Positions 36,033 through 46,672 of a stretch of 64,000 nucleotides of DNA are shown here, piece by piece; position 1 is the first letter of the stretch; each line of letters starts with the position of its first letter. The notes below the pieces were generated by a model that saw only the letters and a program-made list of their open reading frames with translations, did not search any database and was not told the DNA's origin. Both the position numbers and the translations under genes were made by a program. Source of the DNA: Algibacter pacificus (lineage in GTDB: Bacteria > Bacteroidota > Bacteroidia > Flavobacteriales > Flavobacteriaceae); NCBI RefSeq assembly GCF_008033385.1, contig NZ_VOGY01000005.1, positions 62,001-126,000 on the forward strand, read 5' to 3'.

Positions 36033-36751
36033 TGCTTATTAAAACCCCCGCTATCGTATTGTCTAAATTAAAATATAGAGACAACGATTTAATTGTAAAA
36101 TGTTACACTAAGGAATTAGGAATTGTTAGTTTTTTGCTTCGAGGTGTTTTAAAAAGTAAAAAAGGCAATACCAAAGTTGCTTATTTTCAATTACTTTCTC
36201 AATTGGAAATAACGGTTAATTATAAAGAAAACAGGTCGTTACAAAACTTAAGTGAAGTACGCATAAATCATTTATATAGTAGTTTACATACCCATGTGTT
36301 AAAAAGCGCAATTGTGATGTTTTTATCCGAAGTTTTAAGCAGCGCTTTGCGAGAAGAAGAACAAAATGAAACTTTATTTAGTTACCTGGAAACTACTTTA
36401 TTGTGGCTCGATGAGCAAAATGATTATGCTAATTTTCATCTGTTGTTTTTACTGAATTTATCTAAATATTTAGGCTTTTATCCTGATGTAACCGATAGTG
36501 AATTGGATCATTTTAATTTAGTTGAAGGTAAGTTTCAAGTAAAACAAGATTTTAGAAACACCATTACTGGTGAAGATTTAAACCTTCTAAAAAAATTATT
36601 AGAAACTACTTTTGAGACCTTGCAAAATCTAAAGATTAATGCTCGACAAAGGCAGTCGTTTTTAAATATGATTTTACTGTATTTTGAATTACATTTGGGC
36701 AGTTTTAAACAACCAAAATCATTGAAGATTTTCAATCAAGTTTTTAGTTAA
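36032..36751 (+). CDS. recO: DNA repair protein RecO
   Basis: 239-residue mediator that helps load RecA onto SSB-coated DNA. The N-terminal OB-fold region is seen in TPAIVLSKLKYRDNDLIVKCYTKE-like spacing (residues 4-28, with YRDND conserved) and FLLRGVLKSKKG. The rest is helical. It is translationally coupled to porZ and lies two bases before the TonB receptor gene, so porZ, recO and the receptor form one operon. Confidence 0.92.
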   Translation: MLIKTPAIVLSKLKYRDNDLIVKCYTKELGIVSFLLRGVLKSKKGNTKVAYFQLLSQLEITVNYKENRSLQNLSEVRINHLYSSLHTHVLKSAIVMFLSEVLSSALREEEQNETLFSYLETTLLWLDEQNDYANFHLLFLLNLSKYLGFYPDVTDSELDHFNLVEGKFQVKQDFRNTITGEDLNLLKKLLETTFETLQNLKINARQRQSFLNMILLYFELHLGSFKQPKSLKIFNQVFS

Positions 36752-36753
36752 TC

Positions 36754-39162
36754 ATGAAATGTTTTTACTATATTTTTTTCCTTTTATATACATGGGCTGC
36801 CTGTGCTCAAAATATAAAAGTGCTTAATAAAACCACGCAAGAACCTGTTTTTGGAGTTGCTATTTATAATGTCGATAAATCCAAATTTGAAGTTACAAAC
36901 TTTATGGGAGAAGTTTCTTTAAGCGACTTTCAAGACACCGAAGTTATTTATTTTAAGCATTTGTCTCATGTTTTAAAGCAAACCACAAAGCAAGAAATTG
37001 GTACATCCCATAAAGTGTTTTTAGAGTCTAATACCGAAGGACTTCAAGAAATCGTTATTTCGGCTTCAAAATTTGAACAAAATAAAAGAGATATTCCTCA
37101 AAAAATAGTAAGTCTAAACGCTAAAAATGTACAGTTTACAAACCCACAAACCAGTGCCGATGTATTAGTAACTACGGGGCAAGTGTATGTGCAAAAAAGT
37201 CAAATGGGTGGAGGTAGCCCAATGATTCGTGGGTTTTCAACCAATAGATTATTAATTACGGTAGATGGTGTACGTATGAATAATGCCATTTTTAGAGGTG
37301 GAAATCTTCAAAATGTAATTGCCATCGATCCGTTTTCAATTCAAAATACCGAAGTAACCTTGGGAGCAGGCTCTGTAATTTACGGAAGCGATGCTATTGG
37401 AGGCGTTATGAGTTTTTTTACACAAAAACCACAATTATCTTACACAGATTCACTTCTTATAAAATCGAATGTTGTGGCGCGATATGCTTCAGCAAGTCAT
37501 GAAAACACGGGGCATTTCGATATTAATTTAGGATATAAAAAATGGGGGTTTGTTACCAGCGCGAGCTATACCGATTTTGGTGATTTAAAAATGGGAAAAA
37601 ATGGCCCAGACGATTATTTAAGACCCGAATATGTGGTGGTAGAAAACGGTACAGATGGTATTCAAGAAAATTCTAATCCGTTAGTGCAAAAACATTCTGG
37701 TTACAATCAATTAAATCTAATGCAAAAAGTACGCTACGAACCTTTTGAAAATTTAAGCTTCGATTTAGGTTTGTTTTACACGACATCGTCAAATATTCCT
37801 AGATACGACCGCTTAATTCGATACCGAAGTGGAACGCTGCGTTCCGCAGAATGGAATTATGGGCCACAAAATTGGTTTATGTCCAATTTGCAGGTGACTA
37901 AATTAAGTAGTAATTCTAATTTGTACGATAAAATAAAAGCTACTGTGGCGTATCAAAATTTTGAAGAAAGCCGAATGGATCGCGATTTTCAATCATCTAT
38001 TAGAAGTGTTCGGGAAGAAGCTGTAGATGCATATTCATTTAATTTAGATTTAGAAAAAACTTTAAATTCCAAATTGCAATTCTTTTATGGTTTCGAATAT
38101 ATTTATAATAAAGTATCATCAATTGGAACGGATGAGAATGTCGATACAAATACGGTAGACTCTACCGTTTCCCGTTACCCAAATGGCGCTACATGGCAAT
38201 CGGCTGCGGTTTATTCTAGCATAAAATATAAACCAAATAGTAAGTTTGTATTGCAATCGGGCTTGCGTTTTAATCAGGTAATTTCTAAAGCCGATTTCAC
38301 CGATAATAACGCCTATTTAAATTTACCTTTTACCACGGCTAATAACGAAGCTGGAGCGCTCACCGGAACCGCGGGAGTGAGTTGGTCGCCAAATAATATT
38401 ATGCAGTGGAAGCTGAATGCGTCTTCGGCATTTAGAGCGCCAAACATTGACGATATTGGTAAAGTTTTCGATTCCGAACCGGGTTCTGTAGTCGTTCCAA
38501 ACGACGATTTAAAACCAGAATATGCCTATGGCGGTGAGTTAGGTTTAAAATTAAATTTTAAGGATAAGCTTATTTTAGATTTAAACACCTATTATACCTA
38601 TTTAGATAACGCTTTGGTGCGTAGAGATTATAGTTTGAATGGTGAGACAGAAATTATGTACGATGGCGAATTGAGCAACGTGCAAGCCATTCAAAATGCA
38701 TCCAAAGCTTGGATTTATGGTTTTGAAGTTGGCATGAAATACAATATTTCTAAAGCATTAAATATCACGTCTCAATATAGTATTGTTCGCGGTACCGAGG
38801 AAGATGAAGGTGTTGAGGTTCCCGCTAGGCACGTGGCACCATATTTTGGAAATACCCATATAACATGGGTGAAGGACAAGTTGAAACTCGATGCTTTTAC
38901 TAATTATAATGCCGAATTATCGTTTGATGAATTAGCGCCTTCCGAAATTGAAAAAGATTATATTTATGCGTTAGACCAGGATGGAAATCCGTATTCGCCA
39001 GCTTGGTACACCTTAAATTTTAGAATGCAATATCAAATCCATAAATTCACATCCATTTCAGCAAGTGTTGAGAATATTACCAACCAACGTTATAAAACCT
39101 ATTCGTCTGGAATTGCGGCTGCCGGATTAAATGTCATTTTAGCATTAAAGTACACGCTGTAA
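36754..39162 (+). CDS. TonB-dependent receptor, haem/haemoglobin-receptor type
   Basis: 802 residues. Signal peptide to ~18 (YTWAACAQ), a carboxypeptidase-regulatory-like domain, then a plug at ~105-225 (EIVISASKFEQNKRDIPQK, GGGSPMIRGFSTNRLLITVD, VTLGAGSVIYGSDAIGGVMS). The barrel ends FTSISASVENITNQRYKTYS. The plug wording resembles haemin/haemoglobin receptors, but no haem-specific NPNL motif was identified, so the substrate is open. Last gene of the porZ operon. Confidence 0.85.
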   Translation: MKCFYYIFFLLYTWAACAQNIKVLNKTTQEPVFGVAIYNVDKSKFEVTNFMGEVSLSDFQDTEVIYFKHLSHVLKQTTKQEIGTSHKVFLESNTEGLQEIVISASKFEQNKRDIPQKIVSLNAKNVQFTNPQTSADVLVTTGQVYVQKSQMGGGSPMIRGFSTNRLLITVDGVRMNNAIFRGGNLQNVIAIDPFSIQNTEVTLGAGSVIYGSDAIGGVMSFFTQKPQLSYTDSLLIKSNVVARYASASHENTGHFDINLGYKKWGFVTSASYTDFGDLKMGKNGPDDYLRPEYVVVENGTDGIQENSNPLVQKHSGYNQLNLMQKVRYEPFENLSFDLGLFYTTSSNIPRYDRLIRYRSGTLRSAEWNYGPQNWFMSNLQVTKLSSNSNLYDKIKATVAYQNFEESRMDRDFQSSIRSVREEAVDAYSFNLDLEKTLNSKLQFFYGFEYIYNKVSSIGTDENVDTNTVDSTVSRYPNGATWQSAAVYSSIKYKPNSKFVLQSGLRFNQVISKADFTDNNAYLNLPFTTANNEAGALTGTAGVSWSPNNIMQWKLNASSAFRAPNIDDIGKVFDSEPGSVVVPNDDLKPEYAYGGELGLKLNFKDKLILDLNTYYTYLDNALVRRDYSLNGETEIMYDGELSNVQAIQNASKAWIYGFEVGMKYNISKALNITSQYSIVRGTEEDEGVEVPARHVAPYFGNTHITWVKDKLKLDAFTNYNAELSFDELAPSEIEKDYIYALDQDGNPYSPAWYTLNFRMQYQIHKFTSISASVENITNQRYKTYSSGIAAAGLNVILALKYTL

Positions 39163-39210
39163 ATTCAGTATAAAATATTTTAGTTAACTTCATTGTAATT
39201 TTTATTGATT

Positions 39211-39687
39211 ATGCAACGCCCTATAAAAACATATACTTTGGAGGAAGCTACCAGGAAAATGGAGCATTATTGTGCGTATCAGGAGCGGTGCCATCTGGAG
39301 GTTAAGCAAAAATTAATCGCGATGAAAATGATTCCTGAAATCATCGATGTAATTACGGTGCACCTTATAGAGCATAATTTTCTTAATGAAGAACGCTTTG
39401 CAAAAGCCTTTGTACGCGGAAAATTCCGGATTAAACATTGGGGAAAAGGACGCTTGTCTTTTGAACTTAAAAAAAAAGATATCGGGAAAACAAATATAAA
39501 TAAAGCACTGGCTGAAATCGCCGATGATGAGTATATCGAGGTTTTTAATAATTTAACCGAACAAAAAGCCGAGACCTTAAAAGAAACTAACGTTTTAAAA
39601 AAACGTAAAAAGTTTATCGACTATTTTTTATACCGTGGTTGGGAATCTCATTTGGTTTATGACAAAGCTTATCAAATAATAAAATAA
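39211..39687 (+). CDS. recX: Regulatory protein RecX
   Basis: 158-residue basic, helical modulator of RecA, built of three-helix repeats. Conserved segments include ALAxME-like CAYQERCHLEVKQKL, LNEERFAKAFVRGKFR and WGKGRLSFELKKKDI. I choose the ATG at 39211 (MQRPIKTYT); a TTG six bases earlier is in frame but less likely. It follows the porZ-recO-receptor operon by about 50 bases. Confidence 0.88.
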   Translation: MQRPIKTYTLEEATRKMEHYCAYQERCHLEVKQKLIAMKMIPEIIDVITVHLIEHNFLNEERFAKAFVRGKFRIKHWGKGRLSFELKKKDIGKTNINKALAEIADDEYIEVFNNLTEQKAETLKETNVLKKRKKFIDYFLYRGWESHLVYDKAYQIIK

Positions 39688-39935
39688 CGGTTAATCGGGT
39701 GTTTTAATCGTTGAATTCATCAGGTTTGGAAATATCTCAAAAAAGCTTTAAGTTTTTAAATTTGATTAAGAATAATCCTGCTTTTTTTGATCAATAAAAC
39801 TATCAAAATCAGTAAAATCTTTTAACTTTATAAACAATTTAATGAAACCTAAAATATTAAAAGGAAGCATTGCTTTTTATTAATAGGATCATTTTTTATT
39901 AAATCTGCGTTTATTTTCATTTAACACCTCTATTT

Positions 39936-42900
39936 ATGTCTTTTAAAAAGTTTTTAACCTTCGCGCTGCTTGTCATTACTTTTGCATCTTGTAAAAAGAA
40001 AGTAGAAGAAACCGATAATATTTTTAAATTTCGAGATTATATAAGTTATACCACTTCGGGACGGACTTCGGTGGCTAAGCCTATTCAAATTAACTTAACA
40101 AAACCCGTTGGAGGTTGGGAAATGAACCAAGAAATTACCGATAATATTCTGGACATAAAACCGCATGTTGAGGGTAAGCTTATCGTTGGAAACAATCATA
40201 CATTACTTTTTACTCCTGACGAATATTTAGATTCGGACACCGAATACACCGTTACCGTGAAACTTGGAGAAATCTATAACGATATATCGGAAGGTTATAA
40301 AAATTATACATTTCAGTTTAAAACCATAACCCCAAATTTTAATATTGAAACTAATAATTTACAGTCCTACAGCAAAAATTGGCAATACCTTGAAGGTGTT
40401 ATAAAATCGGCAGATATTATGGCACTTAACGATGCTAAAACTTTAGTTGAAGCATCGCAAAACGGTAAAAAATTAAATATTGTTTTTAATGAAGCGAGCC
40501 AAAGTGCTAAATATTTCGAATTTAAAATCGATAGTATAAGTCGTAAAATTGAAGACGATATTATTCAAGTGAAATGGAACGGGAGCGCCATTAACGCATC
40601 CAACGAAGGTGAAAATACCATGACGATTCCTGGTATTAATAATTTTACTATTGTTGAGGTTGATGTCATTCAATCGCCGGAACAGCACCTATCCATCAAC
40701 TTTTCCGATCCTTTAAAAAAACAGCAAAATTTTGATGGTTTAGTAACCATTCAGAAAAGTAAAAACCCAAAATATATTGTCGATGGCAATGTGTTAAAAG
40801 TGTATCCATCCAGTAAGTTGGTGGGGAATATTCAGGTTGATGTTTTTCAAGGTATTAAAAACACCGATAATTTTAAATTGAAGCAACCCTTTTCTGAAAC
40901 CATTGCTTTTGAAGAGTTAAAACCTCAAGTGCGATTAATTAGTAATGGCACCATTTTGCCCAATTCCGAAGCCTTAAAATTTAATTTTGAAGCCGTTAAT
41001 TTAAGTGCCGTAGATGTGCGAGTTATCAAGATTTTTGAAGATAATGTCCTGCAGTTTCTTCAAGATAATAATTTGAATTCTAATAATAGATACGATATAA
41101 AAAAGGTTGGTCGCCGTATTGCAAAACAAACTATAAAGTTGCAGTCTGCTGCCGAAAACACTGGAAAATGGAAAGCATATAGCATCGATTTATCTCGATT
41201 TTTTCAAGCCGATCCTGGTGCTATTTATCGCGTGGAGTTAAGTTATGAAAAAGCCTATTCATTATACGATTGCGAAGCAAATCCAACAACTTCAAATTCC
41301 GAAGATGATGGTTATAATGAATATTACGAGGAAGATTATTACGAAGGCGATTACGCTGATATGGACTCCGAAGATGAAGAGTTACGCGAAGAAGCCTATT
41401 GGGATAATTTAACCTATCGCTATAAAGATTACAGTTATAATTGGCGCGAAGAAAACAATCCCTGCCACGAGGCTTATTACGGCGAAGGCAAAATAGTATC
41501 CCAAAATTTATTGGCTTCAAACCTAGGCGTTATTGCAAAACAAGGGGCGAATAATTCCTATTACTTTGCGGTAACTAATATTTTAAATACCAACCCGGAG
41601 GCTAATGCTAAAGTGACTATTTATAATTTTCAGCAACAAGAATTAGCCAGTCGAAATACCGATGAAGAAGGTTTAACCATAATCGATTCCGATAAAAAAG
41701 CTGCTTTTGCTATTGTTTCCAAAGGTAAAAACACAACTTATATAAAACTTAGTGATGCCAACTCGTTATCGCTAAGTAAATTTGATGTTTCTGGAGATCG
41801 TTTACAACGCGGTCTTAAAGGCTATATTTACGGTGAGCGTGGTGTTTGGAGACCGGGAGATACCTTGCATTTAACTTTTATGCTGAATGATAAAACCAAT
41901 AAATTACCAAGCGGTCACCCTGTAAAACTGGAAATTACAGATCCCAACGGAAAACTAGTTTATAAAAAGGTAACCGCAGATCATTTAAACAATGTTTTTA
42001 AATTCACCGTACCAACGTCAGATGAAGATAAAACCGGTCAGTATAACGCTAAGGTTTCTGTTGGTGGTGCCACCTTTTATAAAGGACTAAAAATTGAAAC
42101 GGTTAAACCAAACCGATTAAAAATTAAAGTTGCTTTTGAAGATGAAATTTTAACAAGTAATAATCCACTAAAAGGCACATTAGATGTAAAATGGTTGCAT
42201 GGGGCCGTTGGAAAAAACTTAAAAGCAGAAATTAAAGCCAAGTTTAGCACGGCTTACACGGCTTTTGAAAACTATAAGCAATATACATTTAACGATCCTA
42301 CTCGTAATTTTCAAACTGAAGAAACCATTGTTTTTGAAGGTAAAGTGGACGAAAATGGTTTAGCAACTATTAATAATAAACTCGCTGTTGGTAAAAATGC
42401 ACCAGGTATGCTGAATGCGCAATTTTTAGTACGAGCATTTGAAAATGGCGGCGATTTCTCCATGGATGCCTTTACTAAACAGTATGCGCCTTATGAGTCC
42501 TTTGTGGGATTACGTTCTCCAAAAGGGAATGCTTATGGTTCCTTTTTTACAGATGAAAATCAAGCTTTCGATGTGGTTGTTGTGGATGCTCAAGGAAAAC
42601 CTTTAAAACGAAATAACCTTGAGGTTAAAGTGTATAAAATAGAATGGCGTTGGTGGTGGAATTCATCTTATGATGATTTATCGAGTTACGTATCTAGTAG
42701 TTATCACAAGCCATATTCTAATTCTAAAATTAACACGGATGCAAATGGAAAAGGCACGTTCAATTTAAAAATTCCTAATGAGGATCGCGGACGTTATTTA
42801 ATACGAATCTCCGATCCCGTTAGTGGGCATGCCACAGGGCGTACTGCTTATTTTTATAAAAATTGGTGGCAAAATTCCGGGTCGAATGATAAGGAAGCTG

Positions 42901-45506
42901 CAAAAATGCTTGTTTTTTCAGCCGATAAAGAAAAATATAATGTTGGTGAAACAGCAAAATTAACCTTTGCTTCGGGTAGCGAGGGGCGCGCTTTAGTGAG
43001 TGTTGAAAACGGTACCGAAGTGCTAAGTACCAAATGGGTGAAAACGCAAAAAGGCGAAACGGTAGTCGAGGTGCCTATAGTTTCTCAAATGGCGCCAAAC
43101 GTGTTTGTAAATATTTCATTATTACAGCCACATGCTATTTCGGCCAACGATTTACCTATTCGTTTATATGGCGTAATTCCAATAATGGTGGAAGATCCCG
43201 CAACTAAATTGGAGCCAGAATTAGAGATGCCCGATGTACTGCGTCCGGAACAAAAGTTTGATATAAAAATTACAGAAAAAAATAATAAACCCATGACTTA
43301 CACTATTGCGGTGGTCGAGGAAGGTTTGCTAGATTTAACCCGATTTAAAACCCCAAATGCATGGAACGAATTCTATAAACGTGAAGCTTTGGGTGTAAAA
43401 ACTTGGGATGTTTTCGACGATGTTATTGGCGCGTATTCCGGAAGTATCGATCAAGTTTTTGCCATTGGTGGTGATGGTAGTGCAGCCGGTGGAAAAAATA
43501 AAAAAGCCAACCGTTTTAAACCCGTGGTTACGTATTTAGGCCCTTTTAAATTAGAAGCAGGCCAAAGCAAAACCCACAGTGTAAAACTTCCCAATTATAT
43601 TGGAGCCGTGCGTGCCATGGTGGTTGCAGGCGATAATGATCATGAGGCTTACGGTAGCACCGATAAATCTGTTGAAGTTAAAAAACCTTTAATGGTTTTA
43701 GCAACGCTTCCGCGGAAGTTGAGTCCGGGTGAAAAAGTGATGCTTCCGGTAACGGTTTTTGCTATGGAACCTAAAGTTAAAAATGTAAGTATTAGTTTGA
43801 AATTGAGCGATGGCATTTCAGTGGTTGGTGAACAAAATAAAACCATGACTTTTGCGCAGCCCGATGAACAAATGACGTATTTTGAACTGGATGTCAGTCA
43901 AGCAAAAGGGATCAATACCGTTGAGGTTATTGCGACTGGACATGGTGAAAAATCGAGCTATAAAGTAGAATTGGATGTGGTGAACCCCAACCCGATAACA
44001 TCGAAAGCTATCGATAAAACCTTGGAAGCAAATGCGAATGAAACGCTTAGTTTTTCAACATTTGGTGTTGCGGGAACAAATACGGCGACAGTAGAGTTCT
44101 CTACTTTGCCTCCAATGGACTTTTCACGTCGTTTGCAGTACTTAATTCAATATCCGCATGGCTGTGTTGAGCAAACGACGTCGAGCGTGTTTCCGCAGTT
44201 GTTTTTAGTTGATATTTTCGATCTTACTTTTGATAAGAAAACCGAAATTCAAACGAATATTGAAAAAGGGATTAAGCGTTTAAGTCATTTTCAAAGGCCA
44301 AATGGCGGTTTAAGTTATTGGATTGGCGAAAATGCCGCCGATGATTGGGGCACTAGTTATGCAGGGCATTTTATGATTGAAGCCGAAAAGAAAGGCTTTG
44401 TATTGCCATTAACTTTTAAAAGCAATTGGATAAAATACCAAACGCAATCGGCTCGGGATTGGCGACCAAGCTACCAAAGTTATAATTCCGATTTAGCACA
44501 AGCGTACCGATTATATACGTTGGCGTTGGCGGGAAGTCCAGATCTATCCAGTATGAACCGTTTGCGCGAGTTTAGCGAAATCTCTAACGAAGCCAAATGG
44601 CGCTTAGCAGCGGCTTATGCTTTGGCGGGACAAAAAGAGGCGAGTGATGCTATTTCTAAAACCGCAAACATTAATTTCAAACCGTTAAAAAATAATTATT
44701 ATACCTACGGATCGGTGGATAGAAACCGTGCTATGGCTTTAGAAACTATGGTGCTGACCAAAAACACACAAATGCGCGATTTGGCAGAAACCATTGCAAA
44801 AGATTTATCGAGCAATCGCTGGATGAGTACACAAACCTCGGCGTTTAGTTTATTGGCTATGGCCAAAATGGTAAATGTTAATGGCGGAAAAGCGCTAAAC
44901 TTAAGTTATTCTATCAACGGAAAAGAAGAAACGATAGCGTCTAAAAACGCGATTGCACAACGCGAGTTGCAAGTAAATGACGGCGCTAACACGATCACTT
45001 TAACCAACCAAAAAGATAACTTAGTGTATGTTCGAGTTTTAAATTCCGGAAAATTACCGTTGGGTAGCGAATTGGCCGAACAACGTGGTTTAAGTGTTTC
45101 GGTGGTTTATAAAAATTTAGAAGGGAACAAAATAGATGTTTCTAAATTACAGCAAGGTCAGGATTTTGTGGCTACCGTTCAGGTGAGTAATTTAAAAGAT
45201 TACGATGTGAATGATATTGCGTTAACCCAAATATTCCCATCGGGATGGGAAATTGTAAATACGAGATTCACCGCTTTTGGTAGCAGTACAACAAGTCAAG
45301 CACGTTTTACAGATATTCGTGACGATCGTGTAAATTTCTATTTCGATTTACCCGAAAAAGGAAAGTACAGCACCAAAACGTTTAATGTGATGCTGAATGC
45401 GTCTTATTTAGGAACGTACTATTTATACGGCGTGCAAGCGGAAGCGATGTATGATAACGACTTTTTAGTACGAACCAAAGGGCAATGGGTAGAGGTTGAA
45501 AAGTAA
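39936..45506 (+). CDS. Alpha-2-macroglobulin family lipoprotein (thioester type)
   Basis: 1856-residue giant protease-trap protein. The lipobox ITFASCKKK anchors it to a membrane. An MG2-type domain follows (RGVWRPGDTLHLTFMLNDK, near residue 635), then YGVIP/A2M-N2, and the A2M domain (PVVTYLGPFKLEAGQ). The thioester motif is intact: GCVEQ with Cys1410 and Gln1413. An acidic low-complexity insert (DDGYNEYYEEDYYEGDYADM) lies near residue 455. Bacterial thioester-type proteins of this class guard the periplasm against proteases and usually pair with pbpC. Here no pbpC follows; the next gene encodes a DUF3800 protein. Confidence 0.93.
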   Translation: MSFKKFLTFALLVITFASCKKKVEETDNIFKFRDYISYTTSGRTSVAKPIQINLTKPVGGWEMNQEITDNILDIKPHVEGKLIVGNNHTLLFTPDEYLDSDTEYTVTVKLGEIYNDISEGYKNYTFQFKTITPNFNIETNNLQSYSKNWQYLEGVIKSADIMALNDAKTLVEASQNGKKLNIVFNEASQSAKYFEFKIDSISRKIEDDIIQVKWNGSAINASNEGENTMTIPGINNFTIVEVDVIQSPEQHLSINFSDPLKKQQNFDGLVTIQKSKNPKYIVDGNVLKVYPSSKLVGNIQVDVFQGIKNTDNFKLKQPFSETIAFEELKPQVRLISNGTILPNSEALKFNFEAVNLSAVDVRVIKIFEDNVLQFLQDNNLNSNNRYDIKKVGRRIAKQTIKLQSAAENTGKWKAYSIDLSRFFQADPGAIYRVELSYEKAYSLYDCEANPTTSNSEDDGYNEYYEEDYYEGDYADMDSEDEELREEAYWDNLTYRYKDYSYNWREENNPCHEAYYGEGKIVSQNLLASNLGVIAKQGANNSYYFAVTNILNTNPEANAKVTIYNFQQQELASRNTDEEGLTIIDSDKKAAFAIVSKGKNTTYIKLSDANSLSLSKFDVSGDRLQRGLKGYIYGERGVWRPGDTLHLTFMLNDKTNKLPSGHPVKLEITDPNGKLVYKKVTADHLNNVFKFTVPTSDEDKTGQYNAKVSVGGATFYKGLKIETVKPNRLKIKVAFEDEILTSNNPLKGTLDVKWLHGAVGKNLKAEIKAKFSTAYTAFENYKQYTFNDPTRNFQTEETIVFEGKVDENGLATINNKLAVGKNAPGMLNAQFLVRAFENGGDFSMDAFTKQYAPYESFVGLRSPKGNAYGSFFTDENQAFDVVVVDAQGKPLKRNNLEVKVYKIEWRWWWNSSYDDLSSYVSSSYHKPYSNSKINTDANGKGTFNLKIPNEDRGRYLIRISDPVSGHATGRTAYFYKNWWQNSGSNDKEAAKMLVFSADKEKYNVGETAKLTFASGSEGRALVSVENGTEVLSTKWVKTQKGETVVEVPIVSQMAPNVFVNISLLQPHAISANDLPIRLYGVIPIMVEDPATKLEPELEMPDVLRPEQKFDIKITEKNNKPMTYTIAVVEEGLLDLTRFKTPNAWNEFYKREALGVKTWDVFDDVIGAYSGSIDQVFAIGGDGSAAGGKNKKANRFKPVVTYLGPFKLEAGQSKTHSVKLPNYIGAVRAMVVAGDNDHEAYGSTDKSVEVKKPLMVLATLPRKLSPGEKVMLPVTVFAMEPKVKNVSISLKLSDGISVVGEQNKTMTFAQPDEQMTYFELDVSQAKGINTVEVIATGHGEKSSYKVELDVVNPNPITSKAIDKTLEANANETLSFSTFGVAGTNTATVEFSTLPPMDFSRRLQYLIQYPHGCVEQTTSSVFPQLFLVDIFDLTFDKKTEIQTNIEKGIKRLSHFQRPNGGLSYWIGENAADDWGTSYAGHFMIEAEKKGFVLPLTFKSNWIKYQTQSARDWRPSYQSYNSDLAQAYRLYTLALAGSPDLSSMNRLREFSEISNEAKWRLAAAYALAGQKEASDAISKTANINFKPLKNNYYTYGSVDRNRAMALETMVLTKNTQMRDLAETIAKDLSSNRWMSTQTSAFSLLAMAKMVNVNGGKALNLSYSINGKEETIASKNAIAQRELQVNDGANTITLTNQKDNLVYVRVLNSGKLPLGSELAEQRGLSVSVVYKNLEGNKIDVSKLQQGQDFVATVQVSNLKDYDVNDIALTQIFPSGWEIVNTRFTAFGSSTTSQARFTDIRDDRVNFYFDLPEKGKYSTKTFNVMLNASYLGTYYLYGVQAEAMYDNDFLVRTKGQWVEVEK

Positions 45507-45595
45507 TAGCTTGGGGGAAAGCGTAGGGCTTATGATAGTGTTGGCTGTAATTACCGAAAATCACTTTATTTGTATATTTACTAAAAAATCACAAT

Positions 45596-46327
45596 TTGAA
45601 ATACTATTTATTCCTTGATGAAAGTGGAGACCACGGATTAAAGACAATAGACAAAAGCTTTCCGATTTTTTTATTGTGTGGGATTCTTATTTCTGAGGAA
45701 AATTATAAGTCAATTAGAGCCGAAATTAATCAAATAAAAACTGAATTTTGGAATAATAAGAATGTAATATTTCATTCAAGAGATATTCGGAAATGTAATA
45801 ACGAATTCCAAATATTATTTGATTTAGACACCAAAAATAAATTCTATGAAGCTATTAATAGATTAGTAGAAAAACCTTTATACAAAATTATTGCCGCTTC
45901 AATAAGTAAAACTGAATTCATAAAAAAATATGGGAAATTAGAAAATGATGTTTATGAAATATCTCTTTCTTTTATTCTCGAAAGAACTGTCTTTTGTTTA
46001 GATGATCTTGGAAATTGTAATGAGTTAGAAATAATCATTGAAAGACGAGGAAAAAAAGAGGATACAAAATTAGGAGAACATATACAAAAAGTCAGACAAA
46101 TTGGAACGTACTATGTCAATTCAGAAAGAATTAAAAACTACGGTTTCAAGTCTAAATTTAGTTGGAAAAATGAAAATATTAATGGACTTCAACTTTCTGA
46201 TTTAATCGCTTATCCGATTGCAAGGAGCATTTTAAATCCACAAGGAGTAAATTTATCATTTGCCAAATTCAAGCATAATTTTTACACAAAAAATGGAAGA
46301 GTTTACGGACTTAAGAAATTTCCTTAA
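45596..46327 (+). CDS. DUF3800 domain protein
   Basis: 243 residues starting with TTG at 45596, chosen because the family's first strand (YLFLDESGDHG) begins at residue 3. DUF3800 has an RNase H-like fold; acidic residues are seen in LDESGD, near IERRGKKED, and in GLQLSDLIAYPIA. Function unknown; members are frequent in defence and mobile islands. It sits alone between the macroglobulin gene and a small barrel gene, at the place where pbpC is often found. Confidence 0.85.
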   Translation: MKYYLFLDESGDHGLKTIDKSFPIFLLCGILISEENYKSIRAEINQIKTEFWNNKNVIFHSRDIRKCNNEFQILFDLDTKNKFYEAINRLVEKPLYKIIAASISKTEFIKKYGKLENDVYEISLSFILERTVFCLDDLGNCNELEIIIERRGKKEDTKLGEHIQKVRQIGTYYVNSERIKNYGFKSKFSWKNENINGLQLSDLIAYPIARSILNPQGVNLSFAKFKHNFYTKNGRVYGLKKFP

Positions 46328-46334
46328 AAAACAA

Positions 46335-46360
46335 AAAGGCTGAGAAAACTCAACCTTTTA
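46335..46360 (+). terminator. Terminator of the DUF3800 gene
   Basis: AAAAGGCTGAG and CTCAACCTTTT pair with one internal mismatch around AAAA. T-rich end. Confidence 0.6.
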
Positions 46361-46595
46361 TGCCGACCAGGGACACCCCAATCCTAATATTTTTAATAAC
46401 AATTCTTTTAATTTGTTATAGTGCAAAAGTAGTAAAAATAAATAACTACACCAAATACAGTTTGTGAAAAACAGCTTAATAAGTGTTAAAAACTATTTGC
46501 ATTGCTTATTTAATAATGTTGTATTAATCGGAAAAGTATTCGTTTCCTTACGCGCTACTTTTCAAGATATACAAACCCATTAAAGAAACAAACAT
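46361..46595. other. Intergenic stretch with no supported gene
   Basis: A 35-codon frame starting at 46360 (MPTRDTPILIFLIT...) overlaps the terminator and has no other support. Otherwise I see nothing. Confidence 0.4.
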
Positions 46596-46633
46596 AAAAA
46601 AACCGATAGAAATTAATTTCTATCGGTTTTTTA
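46596..46633 (-). terminator. Terminator of the small barrel gene
   Basis: Arms AAAACCGATAGAAA and TTTCTATCGGTTTT are perfectly complementary, with A and T runs on both sides. It lies just past the stop at 46673. Confidence 0.9.
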
Positions 46634-46672
46634 CGTAAAAATTACTGAAACAAATCAGAATTTTTAAGATTA

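Noticed and set aside
41221-41520. Minus-strand 99-codon frame inside the macroglobulin gene
   Set aside because: Antisense of the acidic low-complexity insert; Arg/Asn-rich shadow frame.
46361-46390. Possible tRNA 3' end (GCCGACCAGGGACACC)
   Set aside because: The reverse complement lacks a T-arm GGTTC and no cloverleaf can be drawn; no tRNA or rRNA was found anywhere in the window.
46360-46467. 35-codon frame with a hydrophobic stretch
   Set aside because: It begins inside a terminator hairpin, has no promoter, and is a chance-length frame.
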